The position numbers and the translations under genes are program-made. Shown here in pieces: positions 1 through 9,659 of a stretch of DNA of 64,000 nucleotides (positions within the stretch are counted from its first letter, which is position 1; every line of letters begins with the position of its first letter). The notes below the pieces were generated by a model. The model ran no database searches. It was not told the origin of the DNA and saw only the letters and a list, made by a program, of their open reading frames with translations. Origin of the DNA: Pseudomonas entomophila (GTDB lineage Bacteria > Pseudomonadota > Gammaproteobacteria > Pseudomonadales > Pseudomonadaceae); NCBI RefSeq assembly GCF_029193575.1, contig NZ_JARGCS010000043.1:124001-188000 (forward strand), written 5' to 3'.

Positions 1-2048
1 TCGAGGGCCGCTCCCTGTGCCTCCAGCGAAACCGGCGCGCGTCGATCCCACGGCGTCGCCGCATCGGCAACGATCAGCGTTACACTGCTCGATAGCTGCA
101 CACCGGTCCTGCTCCTGACCGTGTAGAACACCTGGATAGCTTGGCGAAGGCCCGCCCTCACGACAGCCTCTGGCACGCTGAAGCTCATTGGCCAACCGCT
201 ATCAGCCTGCTGGGTTTCGGTGAATGTGGCTGCGGCTGTGCGCCCGATCCAGGTCAAGGTGACGAAATCGTCATCCTTGAGCACACCCAGTGGAATATTC
301 ACGGTAGTGCTCGGCGAACGGGGAAACAGCAGAGAGTCCTCCACCCCCCCGACCACCGGTGCAGGCAGCAGCTCGACCTGCTCGCCCACCAGCAGGTGCA
401 AAGGCGCCGAGGACTGCCCGCCGGCCCCGGGCTGACCCACCTCGTAGCTGACCGTGAGCGTGCCACCGTTCAATCGCCCGAACTGTTCGGCGACGTAGCG
501 GTCCATACTGCCCTGGATTGCCTCATTTTGCGAAACCCGGGCCAAGGGCACTGTCCGCTCGATTGTTCCCGACGCTGACCGCCCGCTCAGCACCAGCTGC
601 GTGCGATCGCCCAGTGCCATCCCGGGCCAACCTATCTTGGCCGTGATCGCCTTCAGGTCATTGGGCAGTAAACCGCCACGGGCCTCATTCACACTCGGTG
701 CCGGTAAGCGTTGCACAATGCCTTGCACCACCAGGGTTCTACGGTAAGACCGCCATACCCGCGCCCCGCCGCGGTAGACTTCGTAGCTGACTCGCAGTTG
801 GCCGTTGGCAGCCCGGACCACATCGGCATTCGCGACCGCGACGAGACGGAAACCTGGAAAAGGCGCATCAGGTTCTCGCTGGATGACGATGTCTGGGAGA
901 GTAACTTCGAAACGTTGCCCCTCCACCGTGGTGACTGCATATCGGAAGCGCAGTACATCGTTTAACTGAAAGATCGGTCGCATGACGTATACACGGGCGT
1001 GAAGATCCTGGCTGCCCAGATCCTCCAGAGCCAGTCTCCCCTCGACGATGACATCTCCGATAGGGATCAGCAGTTCAGGCGCCTCAGCAAGGTTTTCATC
1101 GTCAAGCTCGGGTGTCAGCAGCAACTCACCCGACCATTTCTCGGAGTAGTTTTCCACTTCGTCATGGACCCGCCACACAACCAGCACCGAGTCCAGTTCC
1201 TTGATCGGCTCCAGTTGATCCGCAGCGATCAGGAACGTCACCTGGTTGTCAACCTCACCTTCTGCAAGCGTATGGGTAAAGTAGACCCCACCCACACTCA
1301 AGGTGATCACGTCCCGTACCCGCATCAGTGGATAGGCGTCGATCGTCACCGGAATCTGTAACCCCGGGGTCAAGGCTGGCGGCAGTTCCAATAGCGCCGC
1401 ATGCAACTCCGAGTGCCAGGGTTCGTTGGGACGGCGATCCGGGCCGCCGGGCAGCGTGTCCTTGTAGAACACCGTGAGCTTCCTGGACTCCTCCTGGTTC
1501 CCGGAAGGAGACCTGGTGATCCTCGCATACCATTCGCCAAAGCCCACAACTACCCGTTCAATCGGGATGTGGGCGGAAATGTCGGCCCTCGAGTCGGCCT
1601 GCTCCGGCGTTACCACCACTGTCAATACGGCAATCGGTGTGGGCGTCCCAACAAGCTGCCAGAAGACCTCGATCATGTCGCCGGCGTGCATGTTGTTATA
1701 AGCCTGCAGCGTGACGGGCAATCCCTTCGAAGGGTTCACATGCACAGCGGCACGGTTAAGCCCGAAATGCGCGCCGACCACAGGCGCGCGCGCGCCCGCC
1801 GGGAATGGTGGCAGGATGGCATTGATCTCAAAGCCCATGCTCCCAATGCCCGGTTCCAGCAGTCGGTTGAACTCGTCCACCGTCCCCAACAGCCGAGGTT
1901 TCTGCTCCGTCTCCGAGGAAGAGAACATCAGAACGCTCTCGCCATCCTCTGGCAGGTCACGGGGATCGAAGTCGCTGGGGGGAATCACGACGGGTGTCGG
2001 TGGAGTGGGGTCACTGTTTTCATCACCAAACATTTTATTGAATTCATT
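1..2048 (-). CDS. Large beta-domain (Ig-like) repeat protein, C-terminus beyond window
   Basis: The minus strand is open from ATG at 2048 to the left edge (682 codons). An alternative start is ATG 2033; neither has a strong Shine-Dalgarno. The product starts with an acidic, proline-rich stretch (residues ~5-45) and continues as beta-rich sequence with no signal peptide or membrane segment visible. Two tandem units of about 110 residues near the left edge both begin LPAP-V and end in a V-Y-T/E-V strand pattern, as in Ig-like repeat proteins. I do not recognise a named family. It could be a surface or secreted repeat protein exported without a classical signal, or a structural protein of unknown role. 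Cysteines are rare or absent in the visible part. The frame is certain because it has no stop over 2 kb; the function is open. Confidence 0.72.
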
Positions 2049-2216
2049 GAGGTCCATGGGGTATCCCACCTTGTCGTGAGCGCCGGTGCTCGCCGGTACT
2101 GTCTCGCCAGCGACGTGGCGCCACAACTGGTAAAAATGATAGGTCGAGGGCCTCAACACGCTGTCAAAAGTAAGCTTTTGGGCTACCCTGTGCCTTTTCA
2201 CTCAAGGAGTTACCTC

Positions 2217-2498
2217 ATGGCTCGCGCCACTGCCCGTCACATCCTGGTTGCCACTGAAGACAAGTGCAACGAGCTCAAGGCCCAGATCGAAGCCGGCGCC
2301 GACTTCGCCGAAATCGCCAAGGCCAACTCCACTTGCCCGTCCAGCCGCCAGGGCGGTGACCTGGGCTCGTTCGGCCCAGGCCAGATGGTCAAGGAGTTCG
2401 ACACCGTGGTGTTCAGCGCGCCGGTCAACACCGTGCAAGGCCCGGTGAAGACCCAGTTCGGCTACCACCTGCTGGAAGTCACCAGCCGCCAGGACTGA
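2217..2498 (+). CDS. ppiC: Stand-alone parvulin peptidyl-prolyl isomerase (PpiC type)
   Basis: A 93-residue single-domain parvulin. It has the opening A-R-H-I-L-V strand, the central CPS-S-R-Q-GGDLG segment and the closing GPVKTQFGYHLLEV segment of PpiC/Par10. These enzymes isomerise prolyl peptide bonds; with no signal peptide it should be cytoplasmic. AAGGAG at 2204-2209 lies 7 nt before ATG 2217 and fixes the start, although the frame is open far upstream. A second parvulin of the same size is at 13146. The gene is monocistronic and followed by a REP pair. Confidence 0.93.
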   Translation: MARATARHILVATEDKCNELKAQIEAGADFAEIAKANSTCPSSRQGGDLGSFGPGQMVKEFDTVVFSAPVNTVQGPVKTQFGYHLLEVTSRQD

Positions 2499-2521
2499 GG
2501 CGTTCTTGAAGCCCCACGCCT

Positions 2522-2619
2522 CCCCTGTAGGAGCGGGCTTGCCCCGCGATAGGGCCAGACCAGACACCGGCTGTGTCACGGAAGGCCTTATCGCGGGGCA
2601 AGCCCGCGCCTACAGGGGG
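2522..2619. repeat. Inverted pair of putida-type REP sequences
   Basis: Two REP copies in opposite orientation (2522-2556 and 2584-2619) share the core GCGGGCTTGCCCCGCGAT and the outer CCTGTAGG arm. The pair fills the whole gap between ppiC and yejA, and its right end lies within 10-25 nt of the possible yejA starts. REP pairs are extragenic, can form cruciforms or RNA hairpins, and may act as a terminator for ppiC. Confidence 0.92.
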
Positions 2620-2643
2620 CTGCGTCGTTTGTTGGGCTGGTGC

Positions 2644-4455
2644 ATGGCCAGCTTCTTTTCGTTGAGCGCTCACGCTGCCCCCACCCACGCCCTCACCGTC
2701 TACGGCGAAGCCCCGCGCTACCCCGCCACCTTCAAGCATTTCGACTACGTCAACCCCGATGCCCCCAAGGGCGGCACGCTGCGCCGCTCGGCCATCGAGA
2801 TCGGCCAGTTCGACCATATCCTGCCCTACATCGACAAAGGCACCGGCGTCAGCGAGGTCGATGGCTGGCTGTACGCGCCGCTGGCGGTGCGCTCGTTCGA
2901 CGAGCCCTACACGGTCTATGGCCTGGTCGCCCGAGGCATGGAGCGCGGCCCGGACGACGCCTGGCTGCGCTTCGAGCTCGACCCACGCGCCACCTTCGCT
3001 GACGGCAAGCCAGTGCGCGCCGAGGACGTGCGCTTCACCTTCGACACGCTGATGAATCAGGGCAGCCTGAAGTTCCGCACCCTGTTCGCCGACGTCGCCG
3101 GGGTGGTCGTGGAAAGCCCACGCAGCGTGCGCTTCGACTTCAAGCAACCCCACGGCCGTACCCTGGCGTTGGACCTGGCGACCCTGCCGGTGCTGCCCGC
3201 GCACGATTGGCAGCAGCGCGACTTCGCCAACGGCGCCGGCTTCGACAAGCCGGTGGGCAGCGGCCCGTACCGCATCGGACGGATCGACAACGGCCGCAGC
3301 ATCACCTTTGAACGCGACCCGACCTGGTGGGGCAAGGACCTGCCAGCCAGCCGTGGGCGCTACAACTTCGAGAAAGTCCGCATCGAGTACTTCGGCGACA
3401 CAGAAGTGGCGCGCCAGGTACTCAAAGGCGGCGGCTACGACTACAACCGCGAGTTCTCCGCCACCGCCTACACCTTGGGCTACAACGGCGCGCAACTCGA
3501 CGACGGGCGCCTGCAACGCGCCCACCTGGGCCCAGCCAAGCCGCAGAACGCCCAGGGCTTCGTGTTCAACCTCGACAGGCCGGTGTTCAAGGACCGTCGC
3601 GTGCGCCAGGCGCTGGCCATGCTCTGGGACTTCGAATGGAGCAACCGGCAGATGATGCGCAATATGTACATCCGCCAGCAGAGCCTGTTCTCCAACACCC
3701 CGCTGGCCGCGCGCGCGTTGCCTGACGCACAAGAGCTGGCGCTGCTCGAGCCGCTGCGCGGCCAAGTGCCCGACGAAGTCTTCGAGCGGGTGTTCACGGC
3801 GCCGGTCACTGATGGCTCGGGGATCATCCGTGCGCAGCAGTTGCAAGCCCTGGACCTGTTGCAACAGGCTGGCTGGCGTCCGCAGGGCGACCGGCTGGTG
3901 AATGCCGAGGGCCAGCCGCTGAGGTTCACCTTCCTCAACGGCCAGTCGGGGCTGGAGCGCCTGCTGCTGCCGTGGAAGCGCAACCTGGCGCAGATCGGCG
4001 TGCAGCTGGACATCCGCAACGTCGACTCCGCCCAGTACATCAACCGCCTGATGGGCCGCGATTACGACATGATCGTCACTGGCTACCCGGTCACCCTGTC
4101 GCCGGGCTCGGAACTGTACAACTACTTCGGCTCGGCCGCCGCCAACGACCCCGGTTCGAACAACCTGATGGTGCTCAAGGACCCCGCCGTCGACCGCCTG
4201 CTCGACGGCCTGGTACGCGCCGACACCCAGGCCGGCATGCTGAGCCACGCCCATGCCCTGGACCGGGTGCTGCAATGGAACTACTACTGGATCCCCAACT
4301 ACTACCCGCCGGGCAGCTCGACCGTGTGGTGGAACCGCTTCGGCCTGCCCAAGGTACAGGCCGCCTATGACGAGGCGCTGGATACCTGGTGGGAGGTCAG
4401 CCCCAGCGCGTTGACCAACGCGCAGATGGCCGAACGTCGGAAGACCACCCCATGA
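2644..4455 (+). CDS. yejA: Extracellular solute-binding protein of oligopeptide/microcin C ABC importer (YejA-like)
   Basis: A 603-residue SBP_bac_5 family periplasmic binding protein. After a short hydrophobic leader ending S-A-H-A comes [13 protein letters not shown] and then [16 protein letters not shown], the YejA entry motif. It binds peptides for the YejBE permease. The start is uncertain. ATG 2644 leaves only an 11-residue leader. TTG 2629 gives 16 residues, with AGGGGG (2614-2619, part of the REP arm) as ribosome site. Reading further up enters the REP. Yej binding proteins normally have a longer, positively charged signal peptide, so the 5' end looks rearranged. It overlaps yejB by ATGA. 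Confidence 0.9.
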   Translation: MASFFSLSAHAAPTHALTVYGEAPRYPATFKHFDYVNPDAPKGGTLRRSAIEIGQFDHILPYIDKGTGVSEVDGWLYAPLAVRSFDEPYTVYGLVARGMERGPDDAWLRFELDPRATFADGKPVRAEDVRFTFDTLMNQGSLKFRTLFADVAGVVVESPRSVRFDFKQPHGRTLALDLATLPVLPAHDWQQRDFANGAGFDKPVGSGPYRIGRIDNGRSITFERDPTWWGKDLPASRGRYNFEKVRIEYFGDTEVARQVLKGGGYDYNREFSATAYTLGYNGAQLDDGRLQRAHLGPAKPQNAQGFVFNLDRPVFKDRRVRQALAMLWDFEWSNRQMMRNMYIRQQSLFSNTPLAARALPDAQELALLEPLRGQVPDEVFERVFTAPVTDGSGIIRAQQLQALDLLQQAGWRPQGDRLVNAEGQPLRFTFLNGQSGLERLLLPWKRNLAQIGVQLDIRNVDSAQYINRLMGRDYDMIVTGYPVTLSPGSELYNYFGSAAANDPGSNNLMVLKDPAVDRLLDGLVRADTQAGMLSHAHALDRVLQWNYYWIPNYYPPGSSTVWWNRFGLPKVQAAYDEALDTWWEVSPSALTNAQMAERRKTTP

Positions 4456-5510
4456 CCGCCTATCTGCTGCGCCGCCTGCTGCTGATCATCCCGACCTTGC
4501 TGGCGATCCTGCTGGTCAACTTCGCCATCGTCCAGGCCGCCCCAGGCGGCCCGGTGGAACAGGCGGTGGCGCGCCTGCAAGGCATCGGCGGCGGTGCGCC
4601 CGGGGCGCGGGTCGAGGTGGTGCAGGGCGAGTCGCGGGCCACCCGTGGCCTGGACCCGAAGCTGATCGAGGAGATCAAGCGCCAGTACGGTTTCGACAAG
4701 AGCGCCTACGAACGCCTGTGGCTGATGCTCGGCCAGTACGCCCGGCTGGACTTCGGCCAGAGCTTCTTCCGCGGGGCCAAGGTCACCGACCTGATCCTGG
4801 AAAAGATGCCCGTCACCTTGTCACTCGGTTTCTGGGCGACGTTGATCACCTACCTGGTGTCGATCCCCCTGGGCATCCGCAAGGCGGTGCGCCACGGCAG
4901 CCGTTTCGATGCCTGGAGCAGCGGGTTGATCGTGATCGGCTACGCCCTGCCCTCGTTCCTCTTCGCCCTGCTGCTGATCGTGCTGTTCGCCGGGGGCACC
5001 TCGCTGAACTGGTTCCCGGTGCGCGGGCTGGTGTCCGAGGACTTCGACCAACTGAGCCTGCTGGGCAAGGTCGCCGACTACTTCTGGCACCTGGTGCTGC
5101 CGGTCGGCGCCCTGGTGATCGGCGGCTTCGCCACCTTGACCCTGCTGACCAAGAACGCCTTCCTCGACGAGATCGCCCGGCAATACGTGGTCACCGCCCG
5201 GGCCAAGGGTCTGAGCCAGCGGCGCGTGCTGTACGGCCACGTGCTGCGCAACGCCATGCTGGTGGTGCTGGCCGGCCTGCCCCAGGCGCTGATCACGGTG
5301 TTCTTCGCCGGTTCACTGCTGATCGAGGTGATCTTCTCCCTCGATGGCCTGGGACGCATGAGCTACGAGGCGGCAGTGTCGCGTGACTATCCGGTGGTGT
5401 TCGGCACGTTGTTCATCTTCACCCTGGCGGGCCTGTTGATCCGCTTGATCGGTGACCTTTCCTATACCCTGCTCGATCCACGCATCGACTTCGACGCGAG
5501 GGCCCACTGA
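4452..5510 (+). CDS. yejB: ABC importer inner-membrane permease YejB
   Basis: A 352-residue permease of the OppB/DppB family. It begins [19 protein letters not shown], the typical N-terminal helix, and carries the cytoplasmic loop with the EAA-type motif near codons 235-260 ([20 protein letters not shown]), which contacts the ATPase. It forms a heterodimeric channel with YejE. ATG 4452 overlaps the yejA stop and its own stop overlaps yejE ATG (TGATG), so the three genes are translationally coupled. Confidence 0.95.
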   Translation: MTAYLLRRLLLIIPTLLAILLVNFAIVQAAPGGPVEQAVARLQGIGGGAPGARVEVVQGESRATRGLDPKLIEEIKRQYGFDKSAYERLWLMLGQYARLDFGQSFFRGAKVTDLILEKMPVTLSLGFWATLITYLVSIPLGIRKAVRHGSRFDAWSSGLIVIGYALPSFLFALLLIVLFAGGTSLNWFPVRGLVSEDFDQLSLLGKVADYFWHLVLPVGALVIGGFATLTLLTKNAFLDEIARQYVVTARAKGLSQRRVLYGHVLRNAMLVVLAGLPQALITVFFAGSLLIEVIFSLDGLGRMSYEAAVSRDYPVVFGTLFIFTLAGLLIRLIGDLSYTLLDPRIDFDARAH

Positions 5511-6526
5511 TGCTCTCACCGATCGCCCGTCGCCGCCTGCAACGCTTTCGCCACAACCGTCGTGGCTGGTTCTCGCTGTGGTTGTTCGCCGGTTTGCTAC
5601 TGCTAAGCCTGGGCGCGGAACTGGTGGCCAACGACAAGCCTCTGCTGCTCGGTTACCAGGGCGAGCTTTACGTGCCGGCGCTCAAGCGCTACACCGAACA
5701 GCAGTTCGGCGGCCAGTTGCCGTTCCAGCCCGACTACCGCAGCGCCTACGTGCGCCAGCTGATCGAGGGCCAGGGCGGCTGGATGCTGTTCGCACCAATC
5801 CCATTCAGCGCCGACACCCCCAACTACGACTTGCAGGTGCCCACCCCCAGCCCGCCGAGCGCGAGTAACTGGCTGGGCACCGACGACCAGGGCCGCGACG
5901 TGCTGGCGCGGGTGCTGTATGGCACGCGGGTGTCACTGCTGTTCGCCTTTGCCCTCACGCTGGTCAGCGTGCTGATCGGCGTGGCCGCCGGCGCCCTGCA
6001 GGGCTACCACGGCGGTTGGGTCGACCTGCTCGGGCAGCGCGTGCTGGAGGTGTGGTCGGGGTTGCCGGTGCTGTACTTGCTGATCATTCTCTCGGGTTTC
6101 GTCGAGCCGGATTTCTGGTGGCTGCTGGGGATCATGGCGCTGTTTTCCTGGCTCACCCTGGTGGACGTGGTGCGCGCCGAGTTCCTGCGTGGACGCAACC
6201 TGGAGTACGTCAAGGCCGCCCGAGCGCTGGGCCTGGCGGATGGCCAGGTGATGCTGCGGCATATCTTGCCCAACGCCATGAATGCCACGCTGACCTTCAT
6301 TCCGTTCATGCTCACCGGCGCGATCACCACCCTCACGGCGCTCGACTTCCTGGGCTTCGGCATGCCTGCCGGGAGTGCCTCGCTGGGTGAGCTGGTGACC
6401 CAGGGCAAGCAGCACCTGGAAGCGCCGTGGCTGGGCTTCACCGCGTTCTTCGCGTTGGCGTTGATCCTGTCGCTGCTGGTGTTCATCGGCGACGGGCTGC
6501 GCGAGGCATTCGACCCACGGCGCTAG
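5510..6526 (+). CDS. yejE: ABC importer inner-membrane permease YejE
   Basis: A 338-residue OppC/DppC-type permease. It has an N-terminal helix (FSLWLFAGLLLLSLGAEL), then a long periplasmic loop containing NDKPLLLGYQGELYVP typical of YejE, the NWLGTDDQGRDVLARVLYG motif, and an EAA loop (EYVKAARALGLADGQVMLRH). It partners YejB. The YejF ATPase gene that usually follows is absent: the stop is followed by a REP element and then a regulator gene, so the ATPase must come from elsewhere or the importer is incomplete. Confidence 0.94.
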   Translation: MLSPIARRRLQRFRHNRRGWFSLWLFAGLLLLSLGAELVANDKPLLLGYQGELYVPALKRYTEQQFGGQLPFQPDYRSAYVRQLIEGQGGWMLFAPIPFSADTPNYDLQVPTPSPPSASNWLGTDDQGRDVLARVLYGTRVSLLFAFALTLVSVLIGVAAGALQGYHGGWVDLLGQRVLEVWSGLPVLYLLIILSGFVEPDFWWLLGIMALFSWLTLVDVVRAEFLRGRNLEYVKAARALGLADGQVMLRHILPNAMNATLTFIPFMLTGAITTLTALDFLGFGMPAGSASLGELVTQGKQHLEAPWLGFTAFFALALILSLLVFIGDGLREAFDPRR

Positions 6527-6532
6527 CCGCCC

Positions 6533-6569
6533 TCTGTAGGCGCGGGCTTGCCCCGCGATAGGGCCGGCC
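6533..6569 (+). repeat. Single REP sequence
   Basis: One copy of the CTGTAGG-cgcGGGCTTGCCCCGCGATAGGGCC element between yejE and the sigma-54 regulator gene. Its short hairpin could end yejABE transcription. It is the same family as the other copies in this window. Confidence 0.88.
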
Positions 6570-6598
6570 CAGACACCCACATTCCCCAACAGGCCCCC

Positions 6599-7990
6599 AT
6601 GCACGAAAACGACAGCCTCAAGGACTACCCCCAGGTCCGCCAACTGGCGATCCGCTCGCTGTTCGAGATCATCGAACAGTCCAGCGAAGGCACGATCATC
6701 GTCGACCGCCAGGCGCGCATCGTCTGGATGAACGAGCGCTACGCACGCCGCTTTGGCCTGGCCGACGCGGCCAGTGCCATCGGCCAGCCCTGCGAGGCGG
6801 TGATCCCCGGCAGCCTGATGCGTGAAGTGGTGAGCAACGGCAAGCCGATCCTGCTGGACATGCTCGACACCGCCAACGACCCGCTGGTGGTGATGCGCCT
6901 GCCGATCCATGACGACCAAGGCGCGCTGCTCGGCGCCATCGGCTTCGCTTTGTTCGACGAGCTGCGCAGCCTCTCGCCTTTGCTCAAGCGCTATTCGAGC
7001 ATGCAGCAGGAGCTGGCCTCGACCCGCTCGCAACTGCGTGCGCGCCAGGCCCGCTACAGCTTCGCCCAGTTCGTCGGCACCAGCCCCGCGTGCCTTGAGG
7101 CCAAACGCCGTGGTCGGCGTGGCGCGGCCAGCGACTCGCCGGTACTGCTGCTGGGCGAGACAGGCACCGGCAAGGAACTGCTGGCCCATGCCATCCACGC
7201 CGCCTCTGCGCGGGCGCACAAGGCCTTCGTCAGCATCAACAGCGCGGCGATTCCCGAAACCCTGTTGGAGGCCGAGTTCTTCGGCACCGCCCCCGGCGCC
7301 TTCACCGGCGCCGAGCGCAAGGGCCGCAGCGGCAAGCTGCAACTGGCCGAGGGTGGCACGCTGTTCCTCGACGAGATCGGCGACATGCCACTGGCCCTGC
7401 AGGGCAAGCTGCTGCGCGTGTTGCAAGAGAAGGAGTACGAGCCCGTCGGCTCCAACCAGATGCTGCGCAGCGACGTGCGCATCATCGCCGCCACGTCCAT
7501 CGACCTGCAGGCGGCCATGGCCCGCGGGGCGTTTCGCGCCGACCTGTACTACCGGCTGAACGTGCTGCCGATCGAAGTGCCGCCGCTGCGCGAGCGCCTC
7601 GAAGACCTGCCGGCGTTGTGCGAGGCGATCCTCGCCGAGCTGGGCAGCCAGTACGAACTGGAGCCTGAAGCCCAGGCCTTGCTGGGGCGCCATGCCTGGC
7701 CGGGGAACATTCGCGAGCTGCGCAACGTGCTGGAGCGCGCGACGTTGCTGGCGGATCAGCCGCGCTTGACGCTGGCGGACCTGCGTTCGGCGCTGGGGCC
7801 GGTGACCCTGGCAGAGCCCCAGGCCGCTCGGCCGAACTATCGGCAAGCCTGCGAGCAGTTCGAGCGGCAGTTGATCGCCGAGGTGCTGGCCGAGCAGGCG
7901 GGGAATGTGCCACAAGCGGCGAAGGTACTGGGGTTGGGCCGTTCGACGTTGTACAAGAAGATGGTCGCGCTGGGGCTTTCGTCTCTATAG
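6599..7990 (+). CDS. hbcR: Sigma-54-dependent activator, HbcR-like (3-hydroxybutyrate catabolism)
   Basis: A 463-residue bacterial enhancer-binding protein. It has a PAS sensor (about residues 20-120), a coiled linker, an AAA+ domain with Walker A GETGTGKE (186-193), GAFTGA sigma-54 contact loop (233-238), Walker B LFLDE (255-259) and the FRADLYYRLNVLP segment, and a C-terminal Fis-type helix-turn-helix (NVPQAAKVLGLGRSTLYKK). It lies upstream of the GntP/dehydrogenase genes, which have a clear -24/-12 promoter. In P. aeruginosa the activator in this position is HbcR, which controls 3-hydroxybutyrate use. The symbol rests on domain type and gene order, not on a database match. Confidence 0.87.
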   Translation: MHENDSLKDYPQVRQLAIRSLFEIIEQSSEGTIIVDRQARIVWMNERYARRFGLADAASAIGQPCEAVIPGSLMREVVSNGKPILLDMLDTANDPLVVMRLPIHDDQGALLGAIGFALFDELRSLSPLLKRYSSMQQELASTRSQLRARQARYSFAQFVGTSPACLEAKRRGRRGAASDSPVLLLGETGTGKELLAHAIHAASARAHKAFVSINSAAIPETLLEAEFFGTAPGAFTGAERKGRSGKLQLAEGGTLFLDEIGDMPLALQGKLLRVLQEKEYEPVGSNQMLRSDVRIIAATSIDLQAAMARGAFRADLYYRLNVLPIEVPPLRERLEDLPALCEAILAELGSQYELEPEAQALLGRHAWPGNIRELRNVLERATLLADQPRLTLADLRSALGPVTLAEPQAARPNYRQACEQFERQLIAEVLAEQAGNVPQAAKVLGLGRSTLYKKMVALGLSSL

Positions 7991-8026
7991 TGAGACTTCT
8001 GTTTCCGAATCGAGAGCAGGCGAAGG

Positions 8027-8115
8027 CTACGCGGGGAAAGCCCGCTCCTACAGGTGTTTCCAGTGACCTTCAGACCGGCGTGGGGCCTATGGGAGGGGAC
8101 TTGCCCCGCGATGAC
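8027..8115. repeat. Two diverged REP copies in opposite orientation
   Basis: Between hbcR and the GntP gene: 8027-8054 (CGGGGAAAGCCCGCTCCTACAGG, interrupted relative to consensus) and 8088-8115 (GGACTTGCCCCGCGATGA). Both are decayed relative to the consensus. They lie just upstream of the sigma-54 promoter and could insulate it from hbcR read-through. Confidence 0.75.
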
Positions 8116-8192
8116 CAGAGCACCGATCTCCGAACAGAGACGCCGCCTTTCAGAAATCCTATAAAACCCATATAAATCAGCACCTTAAAACA

Positions 8193-8208
8193 TGGCACGA
8201 TTCCCGCT
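8193..8208 (+). promoter_or_regulatory. Sigma-54 (-24/-12) promoter for the 3-hydroxybutyrate operon
   Basis: The element TGGCACGATTCCCGCT has GG at 8194-8195 and GC at 8206-8207 with exactly 10 bases between them, and a perfect TGGCACG -24 block. It lies 50 nt before the GntP start. The upstream gene encodes a sigma-54 activator, so the match is also supported by context. A weak dyad TCTC-N6-GAGA at 8127-8140 is a possible activator site. Confidence 0.85.
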
Positions 8209-8257
8209 ATCACTCCTGCACCGATAACAACAAGACTCACCCAGGAGATCCCCCCAG

Positions 8258-9649
8258 ATGACCGTGCTCATCGCCCTCGCCGCCCTGGCGCTGCTGATGC
8301 TCGCCGCCTACCGCGGCTACAGCGTGATCCTCTTCGCCCCCATCGCCGCCCTCGGCGCCGTGCTGCTCACCGACCCCTCTGCCGTAGCGCCCGCCTTCAC
8401 CGGCGTGTTCATGGAAAAGATGGTCGGCTTCATCAAGCTCTACTTCCCGGTGTTCCTGCTCGGCGCGGTGTTCGGCAAGCTGATCGAGCTGTCGGGCTTC
8501 TCGCGCTCGATCGTCGCTGCCGCCATCCGCCTGCTCGGCACCCGCCAGGCCATGCTGGTGATCGTGCTGGTCTGCGCCCTGCTCACCTACGGTGGCGTAT
8601 CGCTGTTCGTGGTGGTGTTCGCGGTGTACCCGTTCGCCGCCGAGATGTTCCGTCAGAGCGACATTCCAAAGCGCCTGATCCCGGCGACCATCGCCCTGGG
8701 TGCGTTCTCCTTCACCATGGACGCCCTGCCCGGCACCCCGCAGATCCAGAACATCATCCCCAGCACCTTCTTCAATACCACCGCCTGGGCCGCGCCCTGG
8801 CTCGGGCTGATCGGCACCGTGTTCGTGTTCTGCGCCGGCATGCTCTACCTGCAACGCCAGCGCAACAAGGCCCAGCGCACGGGCGAAGGCTACGGCACGG
8901 ACCTGCGCAACGAGCCGGAGACCGCCGCCGACCTGAGCCTGCCCAACCCCTGGCTGGCCCTGGCGCCGCTGGTGCTGGTGGGGGTGATGAACCTGCTGTT
9001 CACCCACTGGATTCCGCAGTGGTACGGCGCCAGCCACAGCCTGCAACTGCCGGGCATGAGCGCGCCGGTGCAGAGCGACGTGGCCAAGCTCACGGCGATC
9101 TGGGCGGTGCAGGCGGCCCTGCTGGTGGGCATCCTGATGGTGCTGGTGTGCGCCTTCGGCGCTATCCGTCAGCGCCTGGCAGAAGGCACCAAGAGTGCGG
9201 TGAGTGGCGCCCTGCTGGCGGCGATGAACACCGCCTCGGAATACGGTTTCGGCGCGGTGATCGCCTCGCTGCCGGGTTTCCTGGTGCTGGCCGATGCACT
9301 GCGCGCGATCCCCAACCCGTTGGTCAACGAGGCGGTCACCGTGACCCTGCTGGCCGGCATCACCGGTTCCGCCTCCGGCGGCATGAGCATCGCCCTGGCG
9401 GCCATGAGCGAGAGCTTCATCGCCGCCGCCCACGCCGCCAACATCCCCCTGGAGGTGCTGCACCGGGTAGCCGCCATGGCCAGCGGCGGCATGGACACCC
9501 TGCCGCACAACGGCGCGGTGATCACCCTGTTGGCGGTCACCGGGTTGACCCATCGCGAGGCCTACAAGGACATTTTCGGTATTACCCTGATCAAGACCCT
9601 GGCGGTGTTCGTGGTCATCGCCACCTTCTACGCCACCGGCATCGTCTAA
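8258..9649 (+). CDS. GntP family permease, probable 3-hydroxybutyrate/acetoacetate transporter
   Basis: A 463-residue polytopic membrane protein of the GntP family with about 12 hydrophobic segments. Family features include the early GYSVILFAPIAAL helix, LLTYGGVSLFVVVFAVYPFA, the FTMDALPGTPQIQN motif and SGGMDTLPHNGAVITLLAVTG near the C-terminus. GntP permeases import organic acids with protons. Its place 10 nt before the 3-hydroxybutyrate dehydrogenase gene points to 3-hydroxybutyrate or acetoacetate as substrate (inference). AGGAGA precedes ATG 8258. It is the first gene behind the sigma-54 promoter. Confidence 0.92.
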   Translation: MTVLIALAALALLMLAAYRGYSVILFAPIAALGAVLLTDPSAVAPAFTGVFMEKMVGFIKLYFPVFLLGAVFGKLIELSGFSRSIVAAAIRLLGTRQAMLVIVLVCALLTYGGVSLFVVVFAVYPFAAEMFRQSDIPKRLIPATIALGAFSFTMDALPGTPQIQNIIPSTFFNTTAWAAPWLGLIGTVFVFCAGMLYLQRQRNKAQRTGEGYGTDLRNEPETAADLSLPNPWLALAPLVLVGVMNLLFTHWIPQWYGASHSLQLPGMSAPVQSDVAKLTAIWAVQAALLVGILMVLVCAFGAIRQRLAEGTKSAVSGALLAAMNTASEYGFGAVIASLPGFLVLADALRAIPNPLVNEAVTVTLLAGITGSASGGMSIALAAMSESFIAAAHAANIPLEVLHRVAAMASGGMDTLPHNGAVITLLAVTGLTHREAYKDIFGITLIKTLAVFVVIATFYATGIV

Positions 9650-9659
9650 GGAGCTGTGC

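Noticed and set aside
1401-2498. 365-codon plus-strand frame ending in the parvulin
   Set aside because: Only the last 93 codons are a protein family; the rest is antisense to the beta-repeat gene. AAGGAG before 2217 marks the true start.
2479-4275. Long minus-strand open frame opposite yejA
   Set aside because: It mirrors the third-position GC bias of yejA, has no ribosome site and its translation is low-complexity. yejA on the plus strand has clear family motifs.
5933-7915. Long minus-strand open frame opposite yejE/hbcR
   Set aside because: It crosses two real genes and a REP element on the other strand and has a His/Gln/Arg-rich shadow composition.
8127-8140. TCTC-N6-GAGA dyad as HbcR binding site
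   Set aside because: Too short and imperfect and only one copy; kept only as a weak remark.
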